This document shows, piece after piece, positions 36,662 to 44,470 of a stretch of 64,000 nt of DNA (its first letter is position 1; every line of letters begins with the position of its first letter). The notes below the pieces were generated by a model, which ran no database searches, was not told the DNA's origin, and saw only the letters and a program-made list of their open reading frames with translations. This DNA is from Dyella sp. OK004. GTDB lineage: Bacteria; Pseudomonadota; Gammaproteobacteria; Xanthomonadales; Rhodanobacteraceae. A program made the position numbers and the translations under genes. The stretch lies in contig NZ_FOZI01000002.1 in the NCBI RefSeq assembly GCF_900114495.1, forward strand, positions 1 to 64,000. The letters are read 5' to 3'.

Positions 36662-37444
36662 TCAATGATCTTCGAGGCCGTACCAGTCGATGGCATCCCC
36701 TTCGGGATTCGATGCGGCGGCACTGCTGCTCGCACTATGAATAGCCGGAGATGCTGCCGGCTCGTGATTCGTGTTGGCGTCTCCTGCCTGCGGGCCTACG
36801 GAATTGTAGGTTCCGATCGTCGGCAGCACGTGCGGCGCGACAACATCCTGCAAGCCGAGCACTGACTGCACGATGCCGCCCAGCGACCGAGGCACGGTCA
36901 CATCCGACGCATTGGAAAAATGCTGTTTCCCGCGGATATTGAACGTATGCATGTTGGCGTTGAACGCAGCGTCCACGCTCATGGCAGTGCCATCGGCACC
37001 CACGAGCATGTTGTTCGGCGCCACCTGGATACGAGTGAAGCCAGACTTCTCCAGATAAGCGACAACGGCGCATACCTGAGCGTCGGTCGGTGAAAATTTT
37101 GCCTTAAACTGCTCCGGTGTCAGGAATTTTTGATAGCCCGGGCTTCCCGGCGAGATGACATCTTTCAGATATTTTTGTAGCTGTGCCGTATTGCGTTGAT
37201 TGAGATCAACAACGATGTGCAGCCACCTGTCCTTCTCCATCGGCATGCTCTGCGTGGCATCCACTGCAGGATAGCCCTTCATGATCACCGTCGAAGCCTG
37301 AGTAGCTGCGTTCTGCGGTATAGCTGCATGTGTACGGGTAGGTGCCCTTTCATCACAGGCATTCGCCGTCAGCGACATAGCCAGCGACAGAACTGTCGCC
37401 CATGCGGCCTTGCAACTCGCCGCACCAAACATACGGTTTGACAT
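36662..37444 (-). CDS. Exported stand-alone sedolisin activation-prodomain protein
   Basis: A 260-aa protein with signal peptide (AAWATVLSLAMSLTANA) followed by one complete pro-kumamolisin domain (FLTPEQFKAKFSPTDAQV, VAPNNMLVGADG, VPRSLGGIVQSVLGLQDV), closely matching the prodomain of the S53 peptidase at 27-29.8 kb. No peptidase domain follows: after a 55-residue linker the protein ends DWYGLEDH. The second copy at 40.7 kb ends NILDWYECDVDSH, so the tail is conserved. It could be an inhibitor or folding helper for sedolisins in trans, or a truncated peptidase. Start MSNRMFG matches the peptidase start MSN. Promoter element D is about 151 bp upstream. Confidence 0.82.
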   Translation of the reverse strand: MSNRMFGAASCKAAWATVLSLAMSLTANACDERAPTRTHAAIPQNAATQASTVIMKGYPAVDATQSMPMEKDRWLHIVVDLNQRNTAQLQKYLKDVISPGSPGYQKFLTPEQFKAKFSPTDAQVCAVVAYLEKSGFTRIQVAPNNMLVGADGTAMSVDAAFNANMHTFNIRGKQHFSNASDVTVPRSLGGIVQSVLGLQDVVAPHVLPTIGTYNSVGPQAGDANTNHEPAASPAIHSASSSAAASNPEGDAIDWYGLEDH

Positions 37445-37594
37445 TAGCAAATTCCGTTACGCCCAGAACAAATGGCACAGATGCAGCCACATGACGCACG
37501 CCGCCCCCCATCACGCGACCTATCGTCTGGATTGCCCGCAGCGACGCACGCAAGATGCCCCCTGTACACGTGCCACCCATACCGCCACCCTCCC

Positions 37595-37638
37595 TATAAC
37601 GGGCGACACGGGGAAAACCCTACCTAGGAATTTTTGAA
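37595..37638 (-). promoter_or_regulatory. Conserved ECF-type promoter element, copy D
   Basis: Minus strand: TTCAAAAATTCCT, AGGTAGGGTTTT (37614-37625), 12 bp, CGTTATA (37595-37601). It lies about 151 bp upstream of prodomain gene 1 and 86 bp after the second sigma gene. Confidence 0.65.
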
Positions 37639-37723
37639 GGGCATTCATCGATGCTACGGATATCGGACAAGCACGACCTAGCTCTTGCGAGGACAGCAAC
37701 GATGGCAAGAACGGGTAGCATTG

Positions 37724-38380
37724 CTACTGTGATTTTCTCGCCCGCTGGAGCGGGAAAGGCGACGTCTCTCCCGTCTCCATGAAGACATTACGCCTTATAA
37801 GCATCAGCGCATTCGCGAGATGCTTTTCAACCATTTTCACTGAAATATTGCAGTGTTCCGCGATTTGAGCACGGCTCATGTCGTGCACCCGCTTCAGCAA
37901 ATAGACCTGCTGGCATTTGGGCGGAAGAGCCAGGATCGCCTTAGTGATAAGGGCAAGTTGCTGATCGTGAGCAGCGCGATCCTCTGGCGTAAGGTCGGGT
38001 GCCGCTATGTCTCGTCCCTCCAGCGCGATGTGATCCTTGGCGGCATGGGTCAGCTGACATCGGCTTTGGTCGTGGGCAACGTTGGTCGCGATGCGGTACA
38101 GCAGGAGTTTCCATTCGGACGCTGGCGTAGAAGTGCGGTAGCGCAGCAACTTGGCCAGGCTCTCCTGAGCCGCATCCTCGGCATCCTGCTCACCTTTGGT
38201 GCGTCGCCGTAAGTACTGCACCAGGTTGTGGTAATGCTCGCGAACGAAACTATCAAAGCGGCGCTCTATGACATCGTCGTCTTCTAATCCCACCCTTGAA
38301 AGCAGGGCAGATGAGGCGTCTTCATGTTCGTTTTCCTCATTCAAGCCGCACCCATCCTTTAACCACGCGACTTCCATCAT
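37724..38380 (-). CDS. ECF sigma factor (FecI-like), copy 2, without adjacent FecR
   Basis: A close paralogue of the sigma factor at 31.7-32.3 kb: identical stretches include TKGEQDAEDAAQESLAKLLR and HCNISVKMVEKHLANAL. It differs by a C-terminal extension after RRNVFMETGETS, where copy 1 runs straight into fecR. No fecR or TonB receptor accompanies it; promoter element D and the prodomain gene follow. The start could be the ATG at 38380 (MMEVAW) or a TTG at 38344 preceded by AAAGGA, as in copy 1. It may act as an anti-sigma-free activator of the same promoters or be a decaying duplicate. Confidence 0.85.
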   Translation of the reverse strand: MMEVAWLKDGCGLNEENEHEDASSALLSRVGLEDDDVIERRFDSFVREHYHNLVQYLRRRTKGEQDAEDAAQESLAKLLRYRTSTPASEWKLLLYRIATNVAHDQSRCQLTHAAKDHIALEGRDIAAPDLTPEDRAAHDQQLALITKAILALPPKCQQVYLLKRVHDMSRAQIAEHCNISVKMVEKHLANALMLIRRNVFMETGETSPFPLQRARKSQ

Positions 38381-38446
38381 TCTGGCGACGCCTCGGATAT
38401 TCATGACCCGCTGATGCAGACCAGCGCCCGAACGCTCACCCCGCAC

Positions 38447-39053
38447 TCACCCCATCAGGCGTGCGAGCCTGGAAGTCCACTGGAGCCGACCCTGCGCTTA
38501 AGTGCAGAGGATTTGTTCTCGCTGCAATATCGAACGACCTTCATGATCACTCCCGCCGCACTCGATCGCCTTGCGCAAGTCGCGGTCCATCCGAATGCCT
38601 GCCGTGGTCTCCTTGTCGATATCCCGCCAAGGAACCGGCATGATCGACGCCCGTCGCTTCTGGCCCACCTCACCATTGGACTCGTTACACAAAATGACGG
38701 CGAGCGCTAAGCACGATATGGCTCCCCCGCGATATCGCCCAGGTCCACTCAAAGGTGCTACGTTGCACCTTGCCCTGGTTGCGCCTCTAATGAAATTCTG
38801 CCAGCCCGACCCTCCCCAATTCGGATACCCAAACACAGTAGTGGAAGGCTCGAATTGACCGCACGGCCCTGCCGGATTACGTTGGGCCTGATCGACGGCT
38901 GTCGATCGTGTCCACACGCAATACGTTGATTGCTCAGCCCTTTCTTCGCGGCTTAATTGTGCGGAACATGACTGGATCTCTCATAGACCCAGGCTATGCA
39001 GAGAGCACTTTCAGGTCCAATGCAAAGATCGCCATGATTTATAGAACGACGTT
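38447..39053. other. Intergenic region without recognisable gene
   Basis: About 600 bp between sigma copy 2 and the LysR gene. Several open frames exist on both strands (the longest on minus, 38498-38917) but none has a ribosome site, typical codon use or familiar motif. The LysR promoter must be in the right part. Confidence 0.5.
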
Positions 39054-39989
39054 ATGAATCTGACTCAGCGCCAGCTAAGGATGTTCGTGACCACTGCCAC
39101 GCTGGGCAACATTTCGCGCGCCAGCGAAGCCTTGCATCTCAGTCAACCCGCACTAACCCGAGCGCTGCAGGAAATGGAGAATCAGCTCGGCTTCGTGCTA
39201 TTCGCGCGCAGCACACGCCGGCTCTGCCTTACGTCAGAAGGGGAGCGGTTTCTGCCGATTGCCGAGCGGTTATTGCACGACCTTGACGAGGCCGTCGACA
39301 TCATTCGAGAAGAATCCATCGGCCATCGCGGCACCGTCCGCCTGGCGGTCGGCGAAGCATTTGGCTGCACCGTGCTGCCTGGTGTACTGGCGAGATTCGC
39401 CAAATTGTTTCCTCGAGTGCGCGTGCAGTTGGTGGCCGACAATAGCCTCGGCATCACGCGACGCGCCATGCACGGCGAGGTCGATTTCGGTATCGGTTCG
39501 CCCATCGGCGATACGGAGCACCTGCTCTGTGACAAATTACTGACCGCGCCGCTTGGAGTTCTAGCGAATCCGCAGCATTTCAGTTTGCCAAAATCAGTCA
39601 CCATAGCCGCGCTCGAGAAGCTTCCGCTGCTACGCGAGAGCAATGATACGAGCATCATGCATGTGCTTAGCAGCAAGGGTTCAGATATCGTGAGCTGGAT
39701 GCGCGATGGCGTCGAGGTATCCACACTTGCCCTGCAGTTGGCGATGGCTAGCGGCGGAGTGGGCGTCGCCGTCATGTCCGGTCTGGGCGCCTCCCATCCA
39801 CAGGCGATGAATATGCAGTTCTCACCGCTCGACCCGATCATATGCCGGGAAGTCTTCATCATGCACCGACGGGATTTCAGGCTGTCACAAGCCGCACTGG
39901 CGTTAATCGATGCTATCAAGCGCGATGTCGCAACTGAGAGGCTGCATCCGCTAATTCAACTAGCGAAGCATGAGCAACTCACCCACTGA
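39054..39989 (+). CDS. LysR-type transcriptional regulator
   Basis: A 311-aa regulator. The N-terminal winged HTH reads LTQRQLRMFVTTATLGNISR and ALHLSQPALTRALQEMENQL, followed by a linker helix and a LysR substrate-binding domain (GTVRLAVGEAFGCTVLPGVL). No divergent partner is evident: its left neighbour is a gene-poor region and it converges on a ricin-like fragment on the right, so its target and inducer cannot be inferred. Confidence 0.9.
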   Translation: MNLTQRQLRMFVTTATLGNISRASEALHLSQPALTRALQEMENQLGFVLFARSTRRLCLTSEGERFLPIAERLLHDLDEAVDIIREESIGHRGTVRLAVGEAFGCTVLPGVLARFAKLFPRVRVQLVADNSLGITRRAMHGEVDFGIGSPIGDTEHLLCDKLLTAPLGVLANPQHFSLPKSVTIAALEKLPLLRESNDTSIMHVLSSKGSDIVSWMRDGVEVSTLALQLAMASGGVGVAVMSGLGASHPQAMNMQFSPLDPIICREVFIMHRRDFRLSQAALALIDAIKRDVATERLHPLIQLAKHEQLTH

Positions 39990-40100
39990 AGTACACCGAC
40001 GCATCAGTCATTGTGAACCTCGCAGCGTCTTCACGAAATTCCTTCCGTATATGCGGCACTAAAGTAAGTCCCGGCATAGCCCGGCTTACCTCGTACGGAG

Positions 40101-40481
40101 TCAGTGATTGCCTTGCACCGTCACCGACCACCGTTGATTGATCCCGCCATCGAGCGGCCATTGATCGAGATCGTGCGCAGAGGTCGTCGTACTCGCGGCA
40201 CCCGGATCACCCCTTACGTCCAACAGCTGATTATCCTGCTCGTTGGCAAAATAAGCGGCGTGACTTCCGAGCACGGCGATGATGGGCAGCCACTTTTGGT
40301 TTTCTTGTCCATTGGGGGCGTAAAAATCGATGCCGCCGCCGGCTTTCATCGAATTTCCGTTCACATCCACAACGCCCGATTGCTGAGTTGTGTCGGTGAG
40401 AAAAGGCGGGTTTGCGCCAACACCCACCCTACTTCTAAACCAAGGCATTGCCACATGCCTTATCTGCTTCCCACTCACCAT
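40101..40481 (-). CDS. Ricin-B-like lectin fragment or small protein
   Basis: A frame of about 126 codons with two ricin-type repeats: GVVDVNGNSMKAGGG ending NGQENQKW, and NQLLDVRGD ending GINQRW, each with the family QxW. There is no signal peptide and the N-terminal 30 residues look unrelated, so this is probably the C-terminal leftover of a larger secreted lectin-peptidase of the type found at 24.8-29.8 kb. It could instead be a small expressed protein. It converges with the LysR gene. Confidence 0.5.
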   Translation of the reverse strand: MVSGKQIRHVAMPWFRSRVGVGANPPFLTDTTQQSGVVDVNGNSMKAGGGIDFYAPNGQENQKWLPIIAVLGSHAAYFANEQDNQLLDVRGDPGAASTTTSAHDLDQWPLDGGINQRWSVTVQGNH

Positions 40482-40582
40482 CAACCAACAGATAGATCAC
40501 ATCGAGCGTCACTCGCAAATATCACCTGAATTTAGTGATCGAAGTCTCCCAGACTGATGGGCGAATGCGGTTCCGAGATAGC

Positions 40583-40631
40583 GCGTCCTTGCGCAATGGA
40601 CTCCCCCCAAAACTCAGAACGCGATGCTCAA
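40583..40631. repeat. Conserved 49-bp block downstream of prodomain gene 2
   Basis: gcgtccttgcgcaatggact... through gatgctcaa, matching 36510-36558 at about 42 of 49 bases. The flanking 40482-40694 has no gene. Confidence 0.5.
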
Positions 40632-40694
40632 ACCGTCAAACGCTCTGGCATCTTATGTTGCGATCACGACCGTAGCCCGTCCCCAGAATTCAGA

Positions 40695-41453
40695 TCAATG
40701 ACTGTCAACATCGCACTCGTACCAATCAAGGATATTCGCGTCGGCGTTCGATGCTTCCGCAGTACCTCCTGCATCACGGACCGCTGGAAGTTCAACTGGC
40801 CTGGGGGTCACTTTGGCTGCGGCGAACCGGGAAGCCACGACGTTGCCGGTTATGGATCGAGACATCATGTGTACCGTCTCGACGTCCTGCAAGCCGAGCA
40901 CTGATTGGACGATGTCGCCCAGCAACTGCGGCACAGTTACATCTGACGCATTGGCAAAACATCGCCTTCCGCGAAGATTGAATGTTTGCATATCGGCGTT
41001 GAACGCGGCGTTCACGCTCATGGCGGTGCCATCAGCATTTACGCGCATGTTGTTCGGTGCCACCCTGACGTCGGTAAAACCCGCATTCTCCAGATAAGCA
41101 ACCACTGCGAGCACCTGAGCGTCCGTCGGCGCGAACTCAGCTTTGAACTGCTCTCGCGTCAGGAACTCCTGATAGCTCGGGCTTCCCGGCTGACTGACGT
41201 CGTGCAGATACTTTTTCAGCTTTGCCGTATTGCGCTGACTGAGATAAACAACGAGGTTCAGCTGTCTACCCGGCTCCATCGGCATGATCTCCGCGGCATC
41301 CACGATGGGGTACCCCTTCATGATTACCGTCGACGTCTGAGTAGCCACGGTTTTCTGCGTACCCATGGTTGTTCGCGGTTGCGTATGCAAGGTAGACACT
41401 CCTACTTCGTCAGCATTCGCCGTCAGCGCCAGAGCAAGCCATATTGCCCGCAA
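40695..41453 (-). CDS. Stand-alone sedolisin prodomain protein 2, 5' end probably truncated
   Basis: About 252 codons with a full pro-kumamolisin domain (FLTREQFKAEFAPTDAQV, VAPNNMRVNADG, LLGDIVQSVLGLQDV) and a C-terminal tail NILDWYECDVDSH like prodomain protein 1. The frame opens at a TTG only a few codons after an in-frame TAG, leaving a short, incomplete signal peptide (IWLALALTANA). Promoter element E lies only 57 bp upstream, against 150-190 bp for the other copies, so about 100 bp including the true start appear deleted. It may be a pseudogene or be read from the TTG start. Confidence 0.65.
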   Translation of the reverse strand: MRAIWLALALTANADEVGVSTLHTQPRTTMGTQKTVATQTSTVIMKGYPIVDAAEIMPMEPGRQLNLVVYLSQRNTAKLKKYLHDVSQPGSPSYQEFLTREQFKAEFAPTDAQVLAVVAYLENAGFTDVRVAPNNMRVNADGTAMSVNAAFNADMQTFNLRGRRCFANASDVTVPQLLGDIVQSVLGLQDVETVHMMSRSITGNVVASRFAAAKVTPRPVELPAVRDAGGTAEASNADANILDWYECDVDSH

Positions 41454-41509
41454 CGCCAGCTACCGGCGTACGCGCCCCTGTGCACATGTATGTCGTGCAA
41501 TCACCTTTC

Positions 41510-41553
41510 TATAACGGGAGACCTGGGGAAAACCCTACCTGCGAATTCTTGAA
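41510..41553 (-). promoter_or_regulatory. Conserved ECF-type promoter element, copy E
   Basis: Minus strand: TTCAAGAATTCGC, AGGTAGGGTTTT (41529-41540), 12 bp, CGTTATA (41510-41516). Upstream of prodomain gene 2. The following 41554-41714 holds nothing recognisable. Confidence 0.65.
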
Positions 41554-41714
41554 AAACATCAACAGTTACCACTGGCATCGGGCTTGCTTTGAAGAATGAT
41601 CTTCATCCTCGTAGCTGCATGACCTTTCACGTGGAAGGTCCACATACGTAGTACGTCAGCAACGAGTCGTTGTGCATCAGCGATGAGAACGAGCCGGAGA
41701 CCCGTCAGCCAATG

Positions 41715-42220
41715 GCACATCCCTCTGCCAGAAGACGCCCCTCCGGACGACTGAGCCGCGGGAGCGCAACCCTGCTCTACAGCAAGCCCAACTGCGTAGC
41801 TTTCAACGTAGCCGCCGCGCGCGTTGAGCACTCCAACTTCCGGAACACACTTTCAACGTGGGTGCGTACAGTGCTGGGGCTGATGGAGAGCTTCTGTGCG
41901 GCAAGCTTGTTGCTCGCGCCCAGGCTGATGCAGCGAAGGACTTCCCGCTCGCGCTCGGTAAGCAGGCCGGCCGATGGCGCCACCTGCAGCCTGGCACCCG
42001 AAGAACGTGGCTTGTCGAGAGGCGCACGGACGACTCCAACGTCATAGCGGCCTGCAGCAGCTTCGGTCATCAGCAGTTCGTTTGCAGCGTGTTCCATGTG
42101 CGCTTCGCGCCAGGGCCGTGCTGCACGAAGCGAAACCAGCGCGGCGGCCGCCGCGAGAATGCGACCTTCCAAAGGAATGCTGACTTCTTTCACCTCGCGG
42201 AAATAGCCCGATCCATCCGG
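41715..42220 (-). pseudogene. Truncated copy of the HD/LuxR regulator 3' end
   Basis: Almost identical to 57408-57908, including about 60 bp beyond the stop codon. It encodes the last part of the HD region and an intact LuxR HTH (LLTEREREVLRCISLGASN) ending KATQLGLL. An in-frame GTG at 42193 would give 138 aa. At 42220 the homology stops inside the pair ccatccgg and SGNH-gene sequence begins. Likely a relic, though the HTH frame is still open. Confidence 0.82.
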
Positions 42221-42221
42221 A

Positions 42222-42547
42222 CAATGGGTCCTCGCCCTACGACGCCATAGGGGAAATGAAGCGCGAAGCCATCAATGCCTTCGTGCGCTCGGCGAACGGC
42301 GCCGATGGCGTGCTCGATTTCGACCAAGTCGTGCGCGACCCGGCCAATCCCACCAACCTGTTACCCGCGTACGACAGCGGCGATCATTTGCATCCCAACG
42401 ACGTGGGGTACCAGGCGATGGCGGACTCCATCGATCTTGGCTTGCTCGACGACTGACCGTCGACAGCTTCGCCATACTTGCGCGTTGAAACCTGCAAACC
42501 GGCCGCCCCGTATTACCGGGGCGGCCGAATTCGGTACCGCAACTTCG
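42222..42547 (+). pseudogene. Truncated copy of the SGNH hydrolase 3' third plus its terminator
   Basis: Matches 22321-22644 closely: same stop, same downstream GC hairpin (here 42496-42530) and the following gaattcggtaccgcaacttc. It encodes the C-terminal part with DHLHPNDVGY but lacks the GDSL serine block, so it cannot be an active esterase. Confidence 0.85.
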
Positions 42548-42652
42548 ATAGCAACGCCGACGCGCTTGGCGACGGCATCGATAGCCAGGGAGGGGATTGT
42601 GTGTTCATGGGCATGATCGAGACCTCTGATCCAGGTCTGGAGTCAAGCCCTT
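42545..42652 (-). pseudogene. Truncated copy of the merR N-terminus and operator
   Basis: Matches 15727-15833: gcaacgccgacgcgcttggc, then cagggaggggatt, the start-codon region and the dyad with tccaggtct and gagtcaagccc. One T is missing from the gatttgtg run, which shifts the frame, and the operator dyad is degraded. The fragment abuts the SGNH relic without a gap. The remaining 42653-42732 has a ccccaac/gttggggg hairpin near 42700-42725 that may serve as the pgm terminator. Confidence 0.8.
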
Positions 42653-42732
42653 GTAGCCGACTGGCAGCCTGTCGACAGCCCCTAACCTTGGCTGGTACGC
42701 CCCAACTTTCGTAAACGGTTGGGGGCTTGGAT

Positions 42733-44385
42733 TCACGTTGCGTCTAGTGCAACGTCAACGATCTGCTGCGCCTCGTGCAACAACGCTTCCAAATGCGCTT
42801 TGTCCTGAAAACTCTCTGCGTAGATCTTGTAGATGTCTTCCGTACCTGACGGCCGCGCGGCGAACCAGCCGCTGGCGGAGATCACCTTGATCCCACCGAT
42901 GGCTGCGCCGTTTCCAGGCGCACGGTCGAGCACGCGCTCAATCTTCTCGCCGGCCAGCTCGGTGCTTTTGACCTGCGTTGGTGAAAGCTTGGCCAGCTTC
43001 GATTTCTGCACGGCATCTGCCGGTGCCTCGACGCGATCCGCAACGGGATCTCCGAGCTCGCTGGCGAGCCGGCGGTACAACTCGCTGGGATCGCGGCCAT
43101 GGCGTGCGGTCATCTCGGCCGACATCAGGGCCGCGGCGATGCCATCCTTATCGGTCGTCCAGACGGAACCATCCTTACGCAAGAACGATGCGCCTGCACT
43201 TTCCTCGCCGCCGAACCCCAATGAGCCAGCGAACAAGCCATCGACAAACCACTTGAAGCCCACCGGCACCTCGTAGAGCTGTCGCCCCAATCGTTTCGCC
43301 ACGCGATCGATCGATGCGGTGCTCACCACCGTCTTGCCGACGGCCGCCGCGGCGCTCCATGCCGGCCGCTGCTGGAAGAGATGGTCGACCAGCACCGCCA
43401 GATAATGATTCGGCAGCAGCAAGCCGCCACTCCGGGTCACGATGCCGTGGCGATCATGGTCTGTATCGCAGGCGAAGGCCACGTCGTAACGATCCCTGAG
43501 ATCGATCAGCCGCTGCATGGCATACGACGACGAGGGATCCATCCGGATCTTGCCATCCCAGTCCACCGTCATGAACCGGAACGTGGGATCGACCACCTCG
43601 CTGACCACGGTCAGGTCGAGTTTGTATCGCTCAGCAATCGGCGCCCAGTAATGCACGCCGGCGCCCCCGAGCGGATCGACACCCAGGTGGACACCGCTGA
43701 CCCGGATCGCGTCGAAGTCGATGACATGAACGAGGTCACGCACATACGCGTCGATGAAATCGTGCCAATGCGTTGTTGCCGCACGGCGCGCTTGCTCAAC
43801 AGGTACGCGACGCACCTCTTTGAGGCCGCCTTCGAGCAACGCATTGGCGCGGCCCTGGATCCAGCCAGTAACGTCGGTATCGGCTGGCCCGCCATTGGGC
43901 GGGTTGTATTTGAAGCCGCCGCTATCCGGTGGATTGTGCGATGGCGTGATGACGATGCCGTCGGCCAGCCCCGTGGTGCGGCCGCGGTTGTAGGTCAGTA
44001 TCGCGTGGGAAATCGCGGGTGTCGGGGTGAACTCGTCACCCCTGGCGATCATCGTCTCCACACTCTGAGCTGCCAACACTTCCAGCGCGCTTTCAAAGGC
44101 AGGCAGAGATAGCGCGTGCGTGTCGAAACCAATGTACAGCGGACCGTCGATGCCCTTGCGCTTGCGGTATTCGCAAATCGCCTGAGTGATCGCCAGCACA
44201 TGCCATTCGTTGAAGCTGCGGTCGAACGAGCTGCCGCGATGTCCCGACGTACCAAACGCCACACGCTGAGTCGGCACGCCAGGGTCCGGCCGCAGGCTGG
44301 CATAAGCACTCTGCAGCTTGGGCACATCCACCAGTAGTGACGCCGGGGCTAACTTGCCGGCAAGCGGATGGATCGTGGCACTCAT
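42733..44385 (-). CDS. pgm: Phosphoglucomutase, alpha-D-glucose-phosphate specific
   Basis: A 550-aa enzyme (E. coli Pgm 546 aa) interconverting glucose-6-P and glucose-1-P. Motifs: [12 protein letters not shown] near the N-terminus, the phosphoserine loop [14 protein letters not shown], metal loop [11 protein letters not shown], sugar-binding [10 protein letters not shown] and phosphate-binding [15 protein letters not shown]. It lies 85 bp after the cyclic-glucan synthase gene on the same strand and would supply glucose-1-P for the UDP-glucose this synthase consumes; co-transcription is likely. Confidence 0.96.
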   Translation of the reverse strand: MSATIHPLAGKLAPASLLVDVPKLQSAYASLRPDPGVPTQRVAFGTSGHRGSSFDRSFNEWHVLAITQAICEYRKRKGIDGPLYIGFDTHALSLPAFESALEVLAAQSVETMIARGDEFTPTPAISHAILTYNRGRTTGLADGIVITPSHNPPDSGGFKYNPPNGGPADTDVTGWIQGRANALLEGGLKEVRRVPVEQARRAATTHWHDFIDAYVRDLVHVIDFDAIRVSGVHLGVDPLGGAGVHYWAPIAERYKLDLTVVSEVVDPTFRFMTVDWDGKIRMDPSSSYAMQRLIDLRDRYDVAFACDTDHDRHGIVTRSGGLLLPNHYLAVLVDHLFQQRPAWSAAAAVGKTVVSTASIDRVAKRLGRQLYEVPVGFKWFVDGLFAGSLGFGGEESAGASFLRKDGSVWTTDKDGIAAALMSAEMTARHGRDPSELYRRLASELGDPVADRVEAPADAVQKSKLAKLSPTQVKSTELAGEKIERVLDRAPGNGAAIGGIKVISASGWFAARPSGTEDIYKIYAESFQDKAHLEALLHEAQQIVDVALDAT

Positions 44386-44470
44386 TGCTTGAATTCCAGG
44401 GTGGTGGTGGTCTTGCCGAATCAGGGCATGGGATGCAGCAGGACGTCAAGATCGGACATCGGCAGCCTCG

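Noticed and set aside
38498-38917. Minus-strand 139-codon frame upstream of the LysR gene
   Set aside because: No ribosome site, domain or typical composition; treated as non-coding.
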